Below, one piece after another: positions 21,425-31,537 of a stretch of 64,000 nt of DNA. The stretch is from Halalkalibacter akibai JCM 9157 (GTDB lineage: Bacteria > Bacillota > Bacilli > Bacillales > Bacillaceae_D). Both the position numbers and the translations under genes were made by a program. Below the pieces are notes generated by a model. The model was given only the letters and a program-made list of their open reading frames with translations, had not been told where the DNA came from and searched no databases. Each line of letters starts with the position of its first letter. The stretch's first letter is position 1. Location of the stretch: contig NZ_BAUV01000001.1 of the NCBI RefSeq assembly GCF_000513135.1, positions 186,001 to 250,000 on the forward strand. Direction: 5' to 3'.

Positions 21425-22786
21425 ATGACACATAAACAAATAACTATTTTTCATACGAATGATATACATAGCTGTTTTGATAACTGGTCACAGATGGTTG
21501 CTCATATCAACCACCATCGTGATGCAAACACATTATATGTTGATCTTGGTGACCATGCCGATAGAAGTAACCCGTTAACAGAAGCGACGTTTGGAAAAGG
21601 CAATGTCGAACTTTTGAATGCTGCTGGCGTTGACTACGCAACGATTGGTAATAATGAAGGTATTACATTTTCAAAAGATCAATTAAATCATCTATATGAC
21701 GATGCTCAGTTCCAGGTGGTCGTTGCAAACTTATTTGATCAAAAAGGAGAGCGCCCCGATTGGTCTATTCCTTTTACTGTACATACGATGGAGAATGGAG
21801 TAAAAATTGGCATTATCGGATTAACTGCACCATTTACTCTTTCCTATGAACAACTAGGCTGGGACATAACTTCTTACAAAATACAACTTGAAAACTTACT
21901 TCCTGTTGTAAAGAAGCAAGTGGATATTCTTGTACTTATGTCACATCTTGGATTGCAAAAAGATGAAGAAATTGCAACCGAATTTAATGAAATAGATGTT
22001 ATTATCGGTGCACACACCCATCATGTCCTACCAAACGGCAAATGGATTGGTAATACGTTAATCGCACAAGCGGGCAAGCATGGAGCCTTTTTAGGAGAAA
22101 TTTCAATTGAATTCAACGAGTTGAATAAGCAGATTCAACAAAAACATGCCGTCCTACATGATGTCAAAACGAATGCGAAAGATTCGCAAACGGATCATAT
22201 ATTAAAGAGGCTCGAAGTAGAAGCAGTGCAACTGTTAAGTGAACCTGTCGCAACCATCTCAGAACCACTGATGATAGATTGGCATAAGCAGACTGAATTT
22301 GGCCAATTGCTTTGTGACGCTGTAACGGAGTGGTGTGGCAAGGAAATTGGCATGTTGAATGCGGGCGTTCTGCTTGAATCGTTGGAGCACGGTCTTGTCA
22401 CAAAGGCAGACACTCACCGAATCTGTCCACATCCAATCAATCCTTGTGTCGTTGAATTGACAGGCAGGGAGTTAGAGAACACGATAAAAAGGGCTTTATC
22501 AAAAGAAATTACAGAATTAGAGTTAAAGGGTTTTGGCTTTAGAGGGAAGGTTTTGGGTGTGATGTTATTTACAGGGATTGAGGTAAATACTCAATCTGAT
22601 CAATTAGAGATTTTTATACAAAACAAGCCTCTTAAAGAAGAAGAAACCTATCAGCTAGCGACTCTTGATATGTACACATTTGGTTATCTCTTTCAAGAAA
22701 TTACAGATTCAAAGAATAAGCAGTATTTCATGCCTGAGTTTCTAAGGGACGTACTAGTTTGGAAATTAGCTCAAATTGGGACATAA
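21425..22786 (+). CDS. yunD: 5'-nucleotidase-family metallophosphatase YunD
   Basis: A 453-residue two-domain protein. The N-terminal calcineurin-like phosphoesterase carries the metal motifs TNDIHSCFDNW, DLGDHADRS, TIGNNEG, LMSHLG and GAHTHH, and the C-terminal 5'-nucleotidase domain begins at about residue 280 with LNAGVLLESL. There is no signal peptide, so it is cytosolic, unlike many family members. The usual NHE of the family is NNE here, as in YunD-type proteins. Expected to hydrolyse nucleotide or related phosphoesters; the exact substrate is not clear from sequence. GGGAAGGAGG precedes the ATG. Confidence 0.88.
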   Translation: MTHKQITIFHTNDIHSCFDNWSQMVAHINHHRDANTLYVDLGDHADRSNPLTEATFGKGNVELLNAAGVDYATIGNNEGITFSKDQLNHLYDDAQFQVVVANLFDQKGERPDWSIPFTVHTMENGVKIGIIGLTAPFTLSYEQLGWDITSYKIQLENLLPVVKKQVDILVLMSHLGLQKDEEIATEFNEIDVIIGAHTHHVLPNGKWIGNTLIAQAGKHGAFLGEISIEFNELNKQIQQKHAVLHDVKTNAKDSQTDHILKRLEVEAVQLLSEPVATISEPLMIDWHKQTEFGQLLCDAVTEWCGKEIGMLNAGVLLESLEHGLVTKADTHRICPHPINPCVVELTGRELENTIKRALSKEITELELKGFGFRGKVLGVMLFTGIEVNTQSDQLEIFIQNKPLKEEETYQLATLDMYTFGYLFQEITDSKNKQYFMPEFLRDVLVWKLAQIGT

Positions 22787-22897
22787 CCTAATAGGGGGAT
22801 GCCCTTTTTAAACGAAGACGTAATTTAGGTTCACGCCTTTAATCATCTATTCATATCGTACTAATGAGATTGGAATGATGATTAGGGAGGGTTTACA

Positions 22898-23203
22898 ATG
22901 CTTGAAATGAATCCAATTCAAATAGAAGGTGAGACGTTTATCGCTGTTACATTAAAGCTCCCGAAAACCAATTTTATGGCAGTTATGAACGACACGGGAT
23001 ACATCATGTGTGGAGCTTTAGACGTAGCCCTTTTAAATGCCAAGCTTAAAGAACGTAAAATTGTCGCAGGTCGCGCTGTTGGCGTTAGAACGATTGATCA
23101 ATTATTAGAGGCACCGCTAGAATCTGTGACACTAGAAGCAGAACAATTAGGCGTCACAGTTGGTATGAAGGGGAAAGATGCATTGCTAAAAATGAAATAC
23201 TAA
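22898..23203 (+). CDS. yunC: YunC family protein (DUF1805)
   Basis: A 101-residue protein of the YunC/DUF1805 family, known as a small structured protein of unknown function. Typical sequence: TGYIMCGALDVALLNAK, then AGRAVGVRTIDQLLEAPLESVT. Preceded by TTAGGGAGGG. It completes the yunFEDC block in B. subtilis order. The 111-base gap before it may hold its own promoter. Confidence 0.88.
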   Translation: MLEMNPIQIEGETFIAVTLKLPKTNFMAVMNDTGYIMCGALDVALLNAKLKERKIVAGRAVGVRTIDQLLEAPLESVTLEAEQLGVTVGMKGKDALLKMKY

Positions 23204-23244
23204 TTTTAGCAATAGAAGCAAATACGCAGACAAAAGGTAATACG

Positions 23245-23288
23245 AATTGACCATTAAATGACGTGATCATTTGGTGGTCAATTTTTAT
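23245..23288 (+). terminator. Hairpin terminator after yunC
   Basis: AATTGACCA / TGGTCAATT enclosing an inner AAATGA / TCATTT stem, followed by Ts. The rest of the 23204-23570 gap is A/T-rich with nothing else I can name. Confidence 0.7.
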
Positions 23289-23570
23289 TTCATTAAGCAA
23301 AAGTTTCCAATGTTTAATTAAATGAAAGATATACCGATATTTTAAAAGGGAGAAAATGTTTCAATCTCTTTTTTCGACAAAATTCGAAGTTTTTCGTGTA
23401 AAAATGCATAGTTTTGCTTGCGCACATTTTAATATGTTGTACACTAGATATAGGACAATGGAAAAGGTCAGAACGATTATTAAACACTTTTAAATTCTAT
23501 AACATAGACGTGCCAATTAGGGCAGTGCTCCATTCTTTAATCTATTATCACTACTGAAAAGGAGAACATT

Positions 23571-24682
23571 ATGAGGTTAGTTTCGATACGCTCTATAATC
23601 TCTGGTACTAAGCTTGCAAAACCTATATATAACGATAATGGTCAAGTGCTGTTGTTTGAAGGAGCGGAATTAACCGAACGAGTTCTCGACAGGCTTACTC
23701 AACTTGGTTTCTCGTTTCTATATGTTCAAGACAGTCAAACGGATGATATTGTTGTTGAAAATGTGATTACCGAGGAAACAAAACGAAAAGCAATAAAAAC
23801 GATTAAAGATGAATTTATAGCGATAGCGGATGAGTTGAAGTTAAAGAAAACCTTTAATGCAGATCATTTAAGCAAGGACTTTGGCAAAGTAGTCCAGTTG
23901 AGTTGATCTTAGCGGATATTAAAAATAACAAAGATGCTTTAGCGATTCTATCAGATATCTTTGTATATGATAGTTATATATTCACACATTCTCTTAATGT
24001 GACCGTTTATACGCTTGGTTTAGCGGTTGAGCTTGGCTTTACGGAGAAACAATTAATGGACATTGGAATGGGCGCGTTGTTACATGATGTTGGCAAGATG
24101 GCGATACCAACAGAAGTCTTAAATAAACCTGGTAGGTTGACTGTTGAAGAATTTGAAATTATAAAGTCCCATGCTAAAGCAGGCTACGATATGCTCCGAA
24201 ATGCTCCAAACATTTCTTTGTTGTCCGCGCATTGTGCTTTCCAACATCATGAACGTATAGACGGGACAGGCTATCCACAAGGACTAAAAGGTAATCAAAT
24301 TCATTACTACGCCAAATTAATTGCGATAGCAGACGTTTTTGATGCGGTAACATCTAATAGAATTTACCGCAAGCCGATGCTACCTCATGAAGGTCTAGAG
24401 TTGCTTTATTCAGGAGTAGAAAATCAATTTGATCAAAGTTTGGTGGAAGCTTTTAGAAAAACGATAGCCGTTTACCCAGCTGGTTTAAAAGTGAAACTAA
24501 GCGATGGTAGAGTAGGAATCGTAGTAAAACAAAATAAACAGTTGAGTACTCATCCAGTCGTCCGAATTATAGAGGAGCACTCTAGAGAACTCGCGAATCC
24601 ATATCAGTTAGATTTAGTTGAACAGTTGAATGTTACGATTGTTGAGACGGAAACAACGCTTGCAGCGAGTAGTTTTGTTTAG
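23571..24682 (+). CDS. HD-GYP domain phosphohydrolase, broken by a frameshift near 23900
   Basis: Predicted cyclic-di-GMP-type phosphodiesterase of about 370 residues. The N-terminal part (23571-23906, MRLVSIRSIISGTKL...) is the usual small domain of this family. The second part (frame change at about 23898-23905, then ILADIKNNKDA...) holds the HD motif LLHDVGKM and the GYP motif HHERIDGTGYPQGLKG, followed by IADVFDAVTSNRIYRKPM. Both parts are needed for one protein and the change is consistent with one missing base, as in seven other genes here. If real, the second half could still be read from TTG 23903. AAGGAGAAC precedes the first ATG. Confidence 0.85.
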
Positions 24683-24701
24683 CTTTTGTAGTTAATGAAT
24701 G

Positions 24702-24740
24702 AACGTTTGCGAGCGGTAACTGGCTCACAAGCGTTTTTTT
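24702..24740 (+). terminator. Hairpin terminator after HD-GYP gene
   Basis: Imperfect stem AACGTTTGCGAGC / GGCTCACAAGCGTT followed by T7. Confidence 0.75.
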
Positions 24741-24841
24741 AGGTTGCAAAAGCAAGAAGACTGCAGGATTTGTCGAACTATTACTAATTTTTGGTTATTA
24801 TAGCTAATAATAGATTTATCTTACAAATTAGCCCTAATAAG

Positions 24842-24870
24842 TTGTAAAATGAAAAAGATATAGATAGAAT
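24842..24870 (+). promoter_or_regulatory. Candidate promoter for the TAXI-TRAP operon
   Basis: TTGTAA (24842-24847), 17-base spacer, TAGAAT (24865-24870), some 80 bases before the receptor gene. Confidence 0.5.
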
Positions 24871-24952
24871 AGAAAAGGGTTCAATGAAGATAGGTTGTTA
24901 AGCGAGCCATTGGTTTGCTTACATATAAACAAACATAAGGGGGAATTTTCAA

Positions 24953-25984
24953 ATGAAAAAAGTTAGTTACTTAATGATGTTAGCATTAGCTCTTATGCTA
25001 GTACTAGCTGCTTGTGGTGGCGCTGCAGATCCTGATCCAGCTCCAGCGGATGATGCTGAAGAAACAGGTGAAGAAACAGAAGCTGAGGGTGGCGAGGCAA
25101 CAACTCGTGAATTCACAGACATTACAGTCATGACAGGTGGAGAACAAGGTACTTACTTCCCACTTGGTGCGGCACTTGCGAATAATATTATTAACGTTCA
25201 CGTAGAAAACGTAGATGCTGCTTCTTTCTCATCAGGTGCTTCAGTTGCGAATATCAACAGCCTTGTTGATGGAGATGCTGATCTTGCATTAGTTCAAAAC
25301 GATGTAGCGTTTTTCGCTTCAGAAGGTATTAACATGTTTGAAGAAGCTGGTGCACTAGAAGGATTCCAAGGAATCGCAACACTTTACCCTGAAGTAATCC
25401 AAATTATCACGGCTGCTGACAGTGGCATTGAAACAGTTGAAGATTTAGTAGGTAAGCGTGTTGCTGTAGGTGACTTAGGTTCAGGTGCTGAAATCAATGC
25501 TCGCCAAATTCTAGAAGTTCACGGCCTTTCATATGACGACATCAGTGAAGAGTATATGAGCTTCGGTGACGCAGCTGGAAGCATTCAAGATGGAAACATC
25601 GATGCTGCATTCATCACAGCTGGTTTACCAACTGGTGCTGTTGAAGCATTAAAAGCAACAAAAGAAATTTCACTAGTTTCAATTAGTGCAGAAAAGATTG
25701 CTGAACTTTCAGCTGCTTATCCGTACTACACAGAGTTCACAGTACCGGCTGATGCTTACGGAACTGCTGGTGATACAACAACTGCTGCTGTTCTAGCTAT
25801 GCTAGCAGTATCAGCTGATATGGATGAAGACCTTGTTTATGATATAACTAAAGCAATGTTCGAAAACACAGATGCTTTCAGTAATGCTCACCAACAAGGA
25901 AATAACATCACACTTGAGTCCGCTCTTGATGGTATGTCAATTCCTGTTCACCCAGGTGCACAACGTTACTATGACGAGCAATAA
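24953..25984 (+). CDS. TAXI-family TRAP solute-binding lipoprotein
   Basis: Substrate receptor of a TRAP transporter. The lipobox LAAC (Cys21) is followed by an acidic linker of about 35 residues and the TAXI domain with TVMTGGEQGTYFPLGAALAN, VDGDADLALVQNDVAF and VGDLGSGAEINARQIL. TAXI receptors commonly bind dicarboxylates or glutamate-like compounds (family knowledge); the ligand here is unknown. The ATG is preceded by AAGGGGG. The last codons overlap the next gene, and the fused permease follows, so the three form one system. Confidence 0.92.
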   Translation: MKKVSYLMMLALALMLVLAACGGAADPDPAPADDAEETGEETEAEGGEATTREFTDITVMTGGEQGTYFPLGAALANNIINVHVENVDAASFSSGASVANINSLVDGDADLALVQNDVAFFASEGINMFEEAGALEGFQGIATLYPEVIQIITAADSGIETVEDLVGKRVAVGDLGSGAEINARQILEVHGLSYDDISEEYMSFGDAAGSIQDGNIDAAFITAGLPTGAVEALKATKEISLVSISAEKIAELSAAYPYYTEFTVPADAYGTAGDTTTAAVLAMLAVSADMDEDLVYDITKAMFENTDAFSNAHQQGNNITLESALDGMSIPVHPGAQRYYDEQ

Positions 25985-26468
25985 AAAGAAGAAGATCGGC
26001 AAAAAGGCAATGCTCTTTAGCACTGCCTTTTTGTTCCTTTTGGTATGTGTGATGATTCTTACCTTTTTCCAACAGAAACAAGCATATTTTTTGCAGATTT
26101 ACTTACCTTACGAAGATGAGGTTTATTTTGAAACAGAAGTTACTGTCAATGATGTGTTTTATCATGAGTATATTCATTCTGTAGAGTTATCTCCTGTAAG
26201 AGAATACTACAAAATCAATGAACAGTATCAAATGGTAGCAACCGAAAGTTGGACGCAATCATTTGGGGCTGGCTTGCCCTATGAAGCAAAGGATGAGTTG
26301 GAAATGAAAGATGGTTTTATCATTATTAAGCAGGAACGTTTAATTGAACATTTAAATATCCTTCCTTCACATCTTTTTCCGCATTCGTTTCATGTGGGAG
26401 AGGAAACGGTTGATTTATCTGGTGAATTAAACGGAGAGCGACTACGGATTCGAGTAATAACCAAATAA
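25971..26468 (+). CDS. DUF1850 protein of the TRAP system
   Basis: A 165-residue protein with an N-terminal membrane helix (about residues 13-33) and an extracytoplasmic DUF1850 domain (VFYHEYIHSVELSPVREYYKI, then ATESWTQSFGAGLPYE). DUF1850 genes sit beside TAXI-TRAP genes in many bacteria. ATG 25971 lies within the last codons of the receptor gene, so translation is probably coupled; the long upstream frame to 25872 is read-through of the receptor in another frame. The role in transport is not established. Confidence 0.85.
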   Translation: MTSNKKKKIGKKAMLFSTAFLFLLVCVMILTFFQQKQAYFLQIYLPYEDEVYFETEVTVNDVFYHEYIHSVELSPVREYYKINEQYQMVATESWTQSFGAGLPYEAKDELEMKDGFIIIKQERLIEHLNILPSHLFPHSFHVGEETVDLSGELNGERLRIRVITK

Positions 26469-26495
26469 CATTGTTGTAAAGTAGTATTTACTCGT

Positions 26496-26606
26496 AGTGA
26501 AATGGAGCGGAAGTCACTCGACTCCTGCGGGAAATTAGGTAGGGCCGAGACCCCACAGGCTCGGCACCTCCCCGCGGAAAGCGAGTGACTGCAGCGCAAT
26601 GCAACG
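26496..26606. repeat. Palindromic interspersed repeat, copy 1 (111 bp)
   Basis: Begins AGTGAAATGGAGCGGAAG and ends GCAGCGCAATGCAACG. The outer stem is GTCACTCG / CGAGTGAC and an inner stem CCGAG / CTCGG. It lies inside the TAXI-TRAP gene set, between the DUF1850 gene and the permease. Compare copies at 29053, 44317 and 58377. Confidence 0.9.
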
Positions 26607-26689
26607 ACCGAACATACATGTGAAGACAGGTAAGCCCTAAACCAAAAGTTTGCAAAAAACAGTCTTATCATTTGAAAGGAGTTGAACGT

Positions 26690-28845
26690 ATGTCAAAGAA
26701 AGAGGAAATTAGTTATCAAGCTGATCCCGAAGTTGAAAAGAAAGTAAACGAGCTAGCAGGCAGTGACAGGGTCCTGCGTGGCTGGATGGCGCTACTCATT
26801 TTAGTCATTGCGATTGCGATGTCGTTGTATCATTTGTACACGGCAGGCTTTGGTTTAATGCCAGGTGTCGGAACTCGTACTCATATGATTATCCATTTAA
26901 CATTTGGACTTGCGCTCGTATTTTTAATTTTTCCAATAAAGAGGGGACTTGGTCAAACAAAAATTGTTTGGTATGACTTTTTAATTGCCCTTCTCGCGAT
27001 TTTTGTAGGCTATTATTTATATGCAAACCAAACATCAACGTCGATCTTGACAGGTCGAATGTCAACAATGGATTTAATTATGGGAATAACCCTACTCGCT
27101 CTTGTGCTTGAATCAACAAGACGTGTAGTTGGAAAGCCATTAGTGATTATCGCTTCGATTTTTATTGCTTATTTCTTTTTAGGGCATTATCTAAACCCAC
27201 CGTTTAGACATACACGTGCTAATTTTGAAAACTTTATTTATGAAATGACTTATACGACTTCTGGAATTTTCAGTACACCGTTATCGGTTTCAGCTGTATA
27301 CGTCTTCATCTTCATTTTATTTGGAGCGATATTAGAAGCGACTGGTGCGGGTAAAATGTTTATCGACTTAGCTCTTCGTGCATTTGGTAAGTATAAAGGT
27401 GGGCCAGCCAAAGCTGCTGTTGTATCTTCTGGGATGCTAGGATCTATTTCGGGGAGTTCGGTAGCCAATGCGGTTACAACAGGGACATTTACGATTCCGT
27501 TAATGAAAAAAGTTGGTTTTAAGCCACAAGTTGCCGGTGGAATTGAAGTAGCTTCATCTTCTAGTGGCCAGCTTTTGCCACCAATCATGGGGGCAGCCGC
27601 TTTCTTAATGATCGAATACACACCATATACGTATGCGGAGATTATTCGTTCGGCAGCGATTCCAGCTATTTTAAGTTATATCGCGATTTTATTTATGGTT
27701 CATATTGAAGCGTCCAAGCATAATATCAGCGGTTTACCGAAGGAAATGCTTGTGTCAGCTCGTAAAACTCTGATTCAGCATGGATATTTAATTTTGCCGG
27801 TCATTATTTTGGTGTATTTCTTAGTAAGAGGAAACACGGTTCCAAATGCCGCATTCTTTGCCATTGTGATCTTACTAACGCTTGCTGTGTTCACTCACCG
27901 GATGCGAGAAAAAATGGGCGTTGGCCTTTTAATTGCCGCAATCGTTGGTGGTTTCGCTTATGCGATGCATTTTGTATTAGATTGGCGAATTGAAATTGCT
28001 GTCATGGTTGCGATCGGGATATTTGTAGCTTTATTTGTCATCCTATTGCAGAAGCAGTTTAAAATTGATGCAGCACCTGTACGGTTTGGCATGAGAGAAT
28101 TGTTTGCTGGCTTTGAAATGGCAGCACGTAATTCTTTAACAGTAGTTGTTGCATGTGCTACTGCTGGTATTTTAATTGGGGTTATTAACTTAACAGGATT
28201 ATCAGCAAAGCTACCAATTATCATTGTGAACTTTGCTGGAGACAACTTATATCTAGCTCTTGCGTTTACTCTAATTGCTTGTTTAATTTTAGGATTAGGA
28301 TTACCAACAACGGCCACATACGTTATTTTAGCAGCGATGGTCGCTCCGGCTCTTGTTCAAATGGGTGTACCGATTATGGCCGCTCATTTATTCGTTCTTT
28401 ACTACGGAATTTTAGCTGATGATACACCGCCTATTAACTTACCGGCCTATGCCGTTTCTGGTATTGCAAACTCTGAGCCGATAAGTACGGGTATTCAAGG
28501 TTTTAAGTTTGACTCAGGGGCGTTGTTATTACCGTTTGTTTTTGCTACGAATACCGTTATTTTATTGTTACCTGAGAACGCAGGCTTGTACACATGGCCA
28601 GTCATTGCACAAAATATTTTCACAGCTTTACTTGGGATCGTCGCATTTGTTGTGTTCATCCAAAATTTCTTCTTAGTTAAATTGCGTTTCTATGAGCGTC
28701 TATTAGCCTAGCTACAGCTCTCGTATTCATTCATGGTTCGTGGATGACAGATGTAGCCGGAATCGCATTGTTGATTCTTTTAGTGGCTATCCAAGTGATG
28801 CGTAAGAAAAAAGGCGGAGATGGAGTTCAACCACAGGCAACGTAA
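26690..28845 (+). CDS. Fused TRAP transporter permease, frameshifted near its C-terminus
   Basis: Fused small and large membrane subunits (4TM plus 12TM type) of a sodium-coupled TRAP importer, about 720 residues. The DctM-like region has SSGMLGSISGSSVANAVTTG, LPPIMGAAAFLM and LGLGLPTTATYVILAAMVAPAL. The ATG is after AAAGGAGTTG. The frame stops at 28711 just after FYERLLA, but the next frame continues LATALVFIHGSWMTDVAG and ends with KKKGGDGVQPQAT at 28845, a typical membrane C-terminus. One missing base in CTATTAGCCTAG (about 28709) explains it. Confidence 0.88.
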
Positions 28846-28887
28846 CTAGGAATTATTTCACAGGAAATCAATTGTCAGATAACTTTA

Positions 28888-28926
28888 AACAGGTGTTTAG
28901 TTTAAACTAAGCACCTGTTTTTTTTG
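28888..28926 (+). terminator. Intrinsic terminator after TRAP permease
   Basis: Stem AACAGGTGTTTAGTTT / AAACTAAGCACCTGTT followed by a long T-run. Confidence 0.9.
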
Positions 28927-29052
28927 TGTGAAAGCTATGAAGAATTCGGTGATGATAGTTGGTGCTTAGCGATCGCTCCGGAAATATACTTCGCTAAGGA
29001 TCTGAGTTTAAAATTTTATTCATTTACCAGACTCTATTTTTAAAAAAACCAA

Positions 29053-29176
29053 AGTGAAATGGAGCGGAAGGTACTTGACTCCTGCGGGAAAAGAGGGAAG
29101 GACAAGACCACATAGACGAATGTCGTACTTGGCTTACTCCCCGGGGAAAGCAAGTACCTGAAGCGCAAAGGAACGG
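29053..29176. repeat. Palindromic interspersed repeat, copy 2 (124 bp)
   Basis: AGTGAAATGGAGCGG ... GAAGCGCAAAGGAACGG. Outer stem GGTACTTG / CAAGTACC, changed on both arms relative to copy 1. It fills most of the gap between the TRAP operon and thyA. Confidence 0.9.
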
Positions 29177-29319
29177 ATTCGTTAGGGAGATGAGACCTAA
29201 TCTCCTTTCGTTTTAACAAATATCAACTGAGTCATTTAACATCCTTTATGTTAAAATGAGTGATAGAAAAAATTGAGGAATAAAGATTGGATCACGAGAA
29301 TTTGAAAGGGGTTTATACA

Positions 29320-30276
29320 ATGAATCAAGCAGATAAAGTTTATTTAGATTTATGTCGTCATATTCTTGAACATGGAACAAAAAAAGAAGATCGTACAGGG
29401 ACTGGTACCATCTCTATTTTTGGTCATCAATTGCGTTTCGATTTACAAGAAGGATTTCCGCTTTTAACAACAAAACGTGTTCCTTTTCGCTTAATCGCAT
29501 CTGAATTACTTTGGTTTTTAAAAGGAGATACGAATGTCCGCTATCTACTTGAAAACAATAATCATATTTGGGATGAGTGGGGTTTTCAAAAGTGGGTAGA
29601 GTCTAGTGACTATCAAGGACCAGATATGAAAAATTTCGGTATTCGTTCTCAACAAGATGAGGAGTTTAACAAACAATATCAGGAACAATTAACGATTTAT
29701 CAAGAAAAGGTGTTAAATGACGATGACTTCGCTAAACAATATGGAGATTTAGGGAATGTGTACGGGAAACAGTGGCGAAGCTGGGAAGGCGCTGACGGCA
29801 AAGTTTACGATCAAATTCAATATATTATTGACGAAATTAAACGCAATCCTGATTCAAGGCGCTTGCTTTGTAATGCGTGGAGTGCGTCTGAACTAGAAAA
29901 TCAACAGCTTCCACCATGTCATTATGCTTTTCAGTTTTATGTAAATGAAGGCAAGTTAAGCTGTATGTTCAATATGCGCTCAAATGATGTGTTTCTAGGA
30001 TTACCGTTTAATATAGCCTCATATGCTCTATTAACGCATTTGATTGCCCATGAGTGTGGTCTAGAGGTTGGAGAGTTAATTTATTCGGGAGCTGACGTTC
30101 ACATCTATTCTAATCACGTAGAACAGATTAAGACGCAGTTACAAAGAGAACCTAGAGCATTACCGCAGATTAAATTAAATTCAACGCTAACAAGTATTTT
30201 TGACTTTGAATTAAAAGACATTGAGCTAATTGGCTACGAGCCACATGGGCCGATTAAAGCACCTGTTGCTGTTTAG
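29320..30276 (+). CDS. thyA: Thymidylate synthase ThyA
   Basis: Converts dUMP to dTMP using methylene-tetrahydrofolate. The catalytic Cys is C200 in [10 protein letters not shown]. Folate- and dUMP-binding motifs are [26 protein letters not shown]-like [12 protein letters not shown] and [12 protein letters not shown]. At 318 residues it has the insert (about 90-140) seen in the longer Gram-positive enzymes, not the 264-residue form. ATG 29320 follows GAAAGGGG; the upstream start at 29287 is rejected. Dihydrofolate reductase is not adjacent but lies at 45.1 kb. Confidence 0.96.
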   Translation: MNQADKVYLDLCRHILEHGTKKEDRTGTGTISIFGHQLRFDLQEGFPLLTTKRVPFRLIASELLWFLKGDTNVRYLLENNNHIWDEWGFQKWVESSDYQGPDMKNFGIRSQQDEEFNKQYQEQLTIYQEKVLNDDDFAKQYGDLGNVYGKQWRSWEGADGKVYDQIQYIIDEIKRNPDSRRLLCNAWSASELENQQLPPCHYAFQFYVNEGKLSCMFNMRSNDVFLGLPFNIASYALLTHLIAHECGLEVGELIYSGADVHIYSNHVEQIKTQLQREPRALPQIKLNSTLTSIFDFELKDIELIGYEPHGPIKAPVAV

Positions 30277-30305
30277 ACGAGTGGAATAATGAAGATGGCT
30301 TAATT

Positions 30306-30500
30306 GAGCGGACCTACAAGACGCTATTTTCATGAAATGAGCTCTTTTTGAGAGGTTAAAGGACAACAGATCCCTTATCTTAACCATTCAGCACTAATTT
30401 AGCTCATAAAACGTCTAATAGAGTCATCTGAGTCCGTGAAAGGCAATAAAGAGCTGTTTTTATCTTAAATAAGACCATCTGTGTCCTCTTAAAACTGTAC
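30306..30500. repeat. Four ATAAG...GTGTCC boxes downstream of thyA
   Basis: Two boxes in reverse orientation (GGACCTACAAGACGCTATTTT and GGACAACAGATCCCTTATC) are followed by two forward boxes (AATAGAGTCATCTGAGTCC and AATAAGACCATCTGTGTCC). This inverted layout makes large hairpins possible. More degenerate than the copies at 7.7 and 48.6 kb. Confidence 0.6.
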
Positions 30501-30503
30501 ATG

Positions 30504-30540
30504 TAAAAGCAGCCCTCCAACAAGAAACGGGCTGCTTTTA
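30504..30540. terminator. Bidirectional terminator
   Basis: TAAAAGCAGCC / GGCTGCTTTTA with a loop of about 14 bases, between thyA and a convergent small gene. Confidence 0.75.
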
Positions 30541-30553
30541 ATATTATCGACCG

Positions 30554-30658
30554 CTAGTTGATTAACTGCTTAACAATAAAAATAATAGCTGCCCACAAAG
30601 GAACGCTTAATAGTGAGCCCCACATAAGGCCTTTAAAAACATTTCCATCTTCCTCCAT
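30554..30658 (-). CDS. Microprotein, EDGN..KG..WG..LSVP.W family (34 aa)
   Basis: A minus-strand ORF of 34 codons, MEEDGNVFKGLMWGSLLSVP then LWAAIIFIVKQLIN. It has a charged N-terminus and one membrane helix. A second gene at 37576 encodes a clear paralogue (shared EDGN, KG, WG, LSVP and W), which makes chance unlikely. GAAGGA precedes the ATG by about eleven bases. The function is unknown. It ends just before the terminator shared with the thyA region. Confidence 0.7.
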   Translation of the reverse strand: MEEDGNVFKGLMWGSLLSVPLWAAIIFIVKQLIN

Positions 30659-30875
30659 AGTTAATCATTCCTTCTTTTATTTTAACTGTGTTCGCAAAAA
30701 TTGTTGATGTCACGTCTAGAGTGAATCGCAATGTTGACCCGGTAAGGAATTGTAAATATATACGAAAACAGTCTTTATTTTTACCAAGTATCGACTTGGA
30801 TGCTAATCACTATTCATATTAAGTAAAATATGATAAAGATAGAGAAAAGTGAGAACAATAAATAGGAGTGGTGTT

Positions 30876-31037
30876 GTGTTTAAGTTTCTTAAATCTTTAT
30901 TTATAAAGCAGTGTTATTTCTGTAAAACAACAAAGGGTTATTTTACGTCTTATGTTAATACACGAAATGAACAGATCAAAGTTTGTCCAAAATGTTTGGA
31001 ATATGCCGAAAGAAGAGCGTTCCGGAAAGCGAATTAA
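30876..31037 (+). CDS. Small zinc-ribbon-like protein (53 aa)
   Basis: A 53-residue basic protein read from GTG 30876, six bases after AGGAGTGG. Two CxxC pairs, CYFC and CPKC, are 24 residues apart and probably bind zinc. The N-terminus is hydrophobic and basic (VFKFLKSLFIKQ), the tail charged (AERRAFRKAN). It may bind nucleic acid or a partner protein; no closer assignment is possible. The frame extends upstream to 30849 but without a ribosome site. Confidence 0.65.
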   Translation: MFKFLKSLFIKQCYFCKTTKGYFTSYVNTRNEQIKVCPKCLEYAERRAFRKAN

Positions 31038-31153
31038 GAATGAACAGATTTTTTTGTGAGAAAATCTGACGAATACCTTTTTATTTGGATATTTTCAGAC
31101 TATTATAATAACTAAGAGGTTGTCCGTGAACAAAAATTAAAGGAGTGATTTCA

Positions 31154-31399
31154 ATGATGAAGGGTTTAATGGGAGATTTTAAATTTAAAAAGCATTATTT
31201 AGCTGAGATTGATCATGTAGGTGAAAAGCTAAAATCTTGGAGTTGGGATATTTACATTGCGGCGAATGATAAACAGGAATATAGAGGAAAAGCTCTTGCG
31301 CCAGGCCAAGGAATTGAGATTCCGTGGACGCCAATTGGAGAAAACATATTAGAAGAAATGATGGCTCTATGTGAACAACAAATGCCTAAGCATCCTTAA
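31154..31399 (+). CDS. Hypothetical protein of the SWSWDIYIAANDK family, copy 1 (81 aa)
   Basis: An 81-residue soluble protein sharing the block SWSWDIYIAANDK, then EYRGKALAPG, GIE and PW with the gene at 36692. AAAGGAG lies eight bases before ATG 31154. There are no signal, membrane or catalytic motifs. The two copies share a similar upstream sequence (AGAAAAT.TCTGACGA at 31058 and 36611), so they may be regulated alike. I do not recognise the family. Confidence 0.75.
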   Translation: MMKGLMGDFKFKKHYLAEIDHVGEKLKSWSWDIYIAANDKQEYRGKALAPGQGIEIPWTPIGENILEEMMALCEQQMPKHP

Positions 31400-31537
31400 T
31401 TGGGATGCTTTTTTGTGTTTTCTGTAGGAAATTTGGAGGATATCTACCAATTGAGACCACATTCCTATAAAAAAATTGCTATAATCAAAGTGTCGTATAT
31501 TGGAGAAAACACAAACAGGGAAACGGGGGTGAGTCAA

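Noticed and set aside
26390-26671. 93-aa minus-strand ORF near the TRAP genes
   Set aside because: Covers the palindromic repeat; a similar spurious ORF covers the copy at 58.4 kb.
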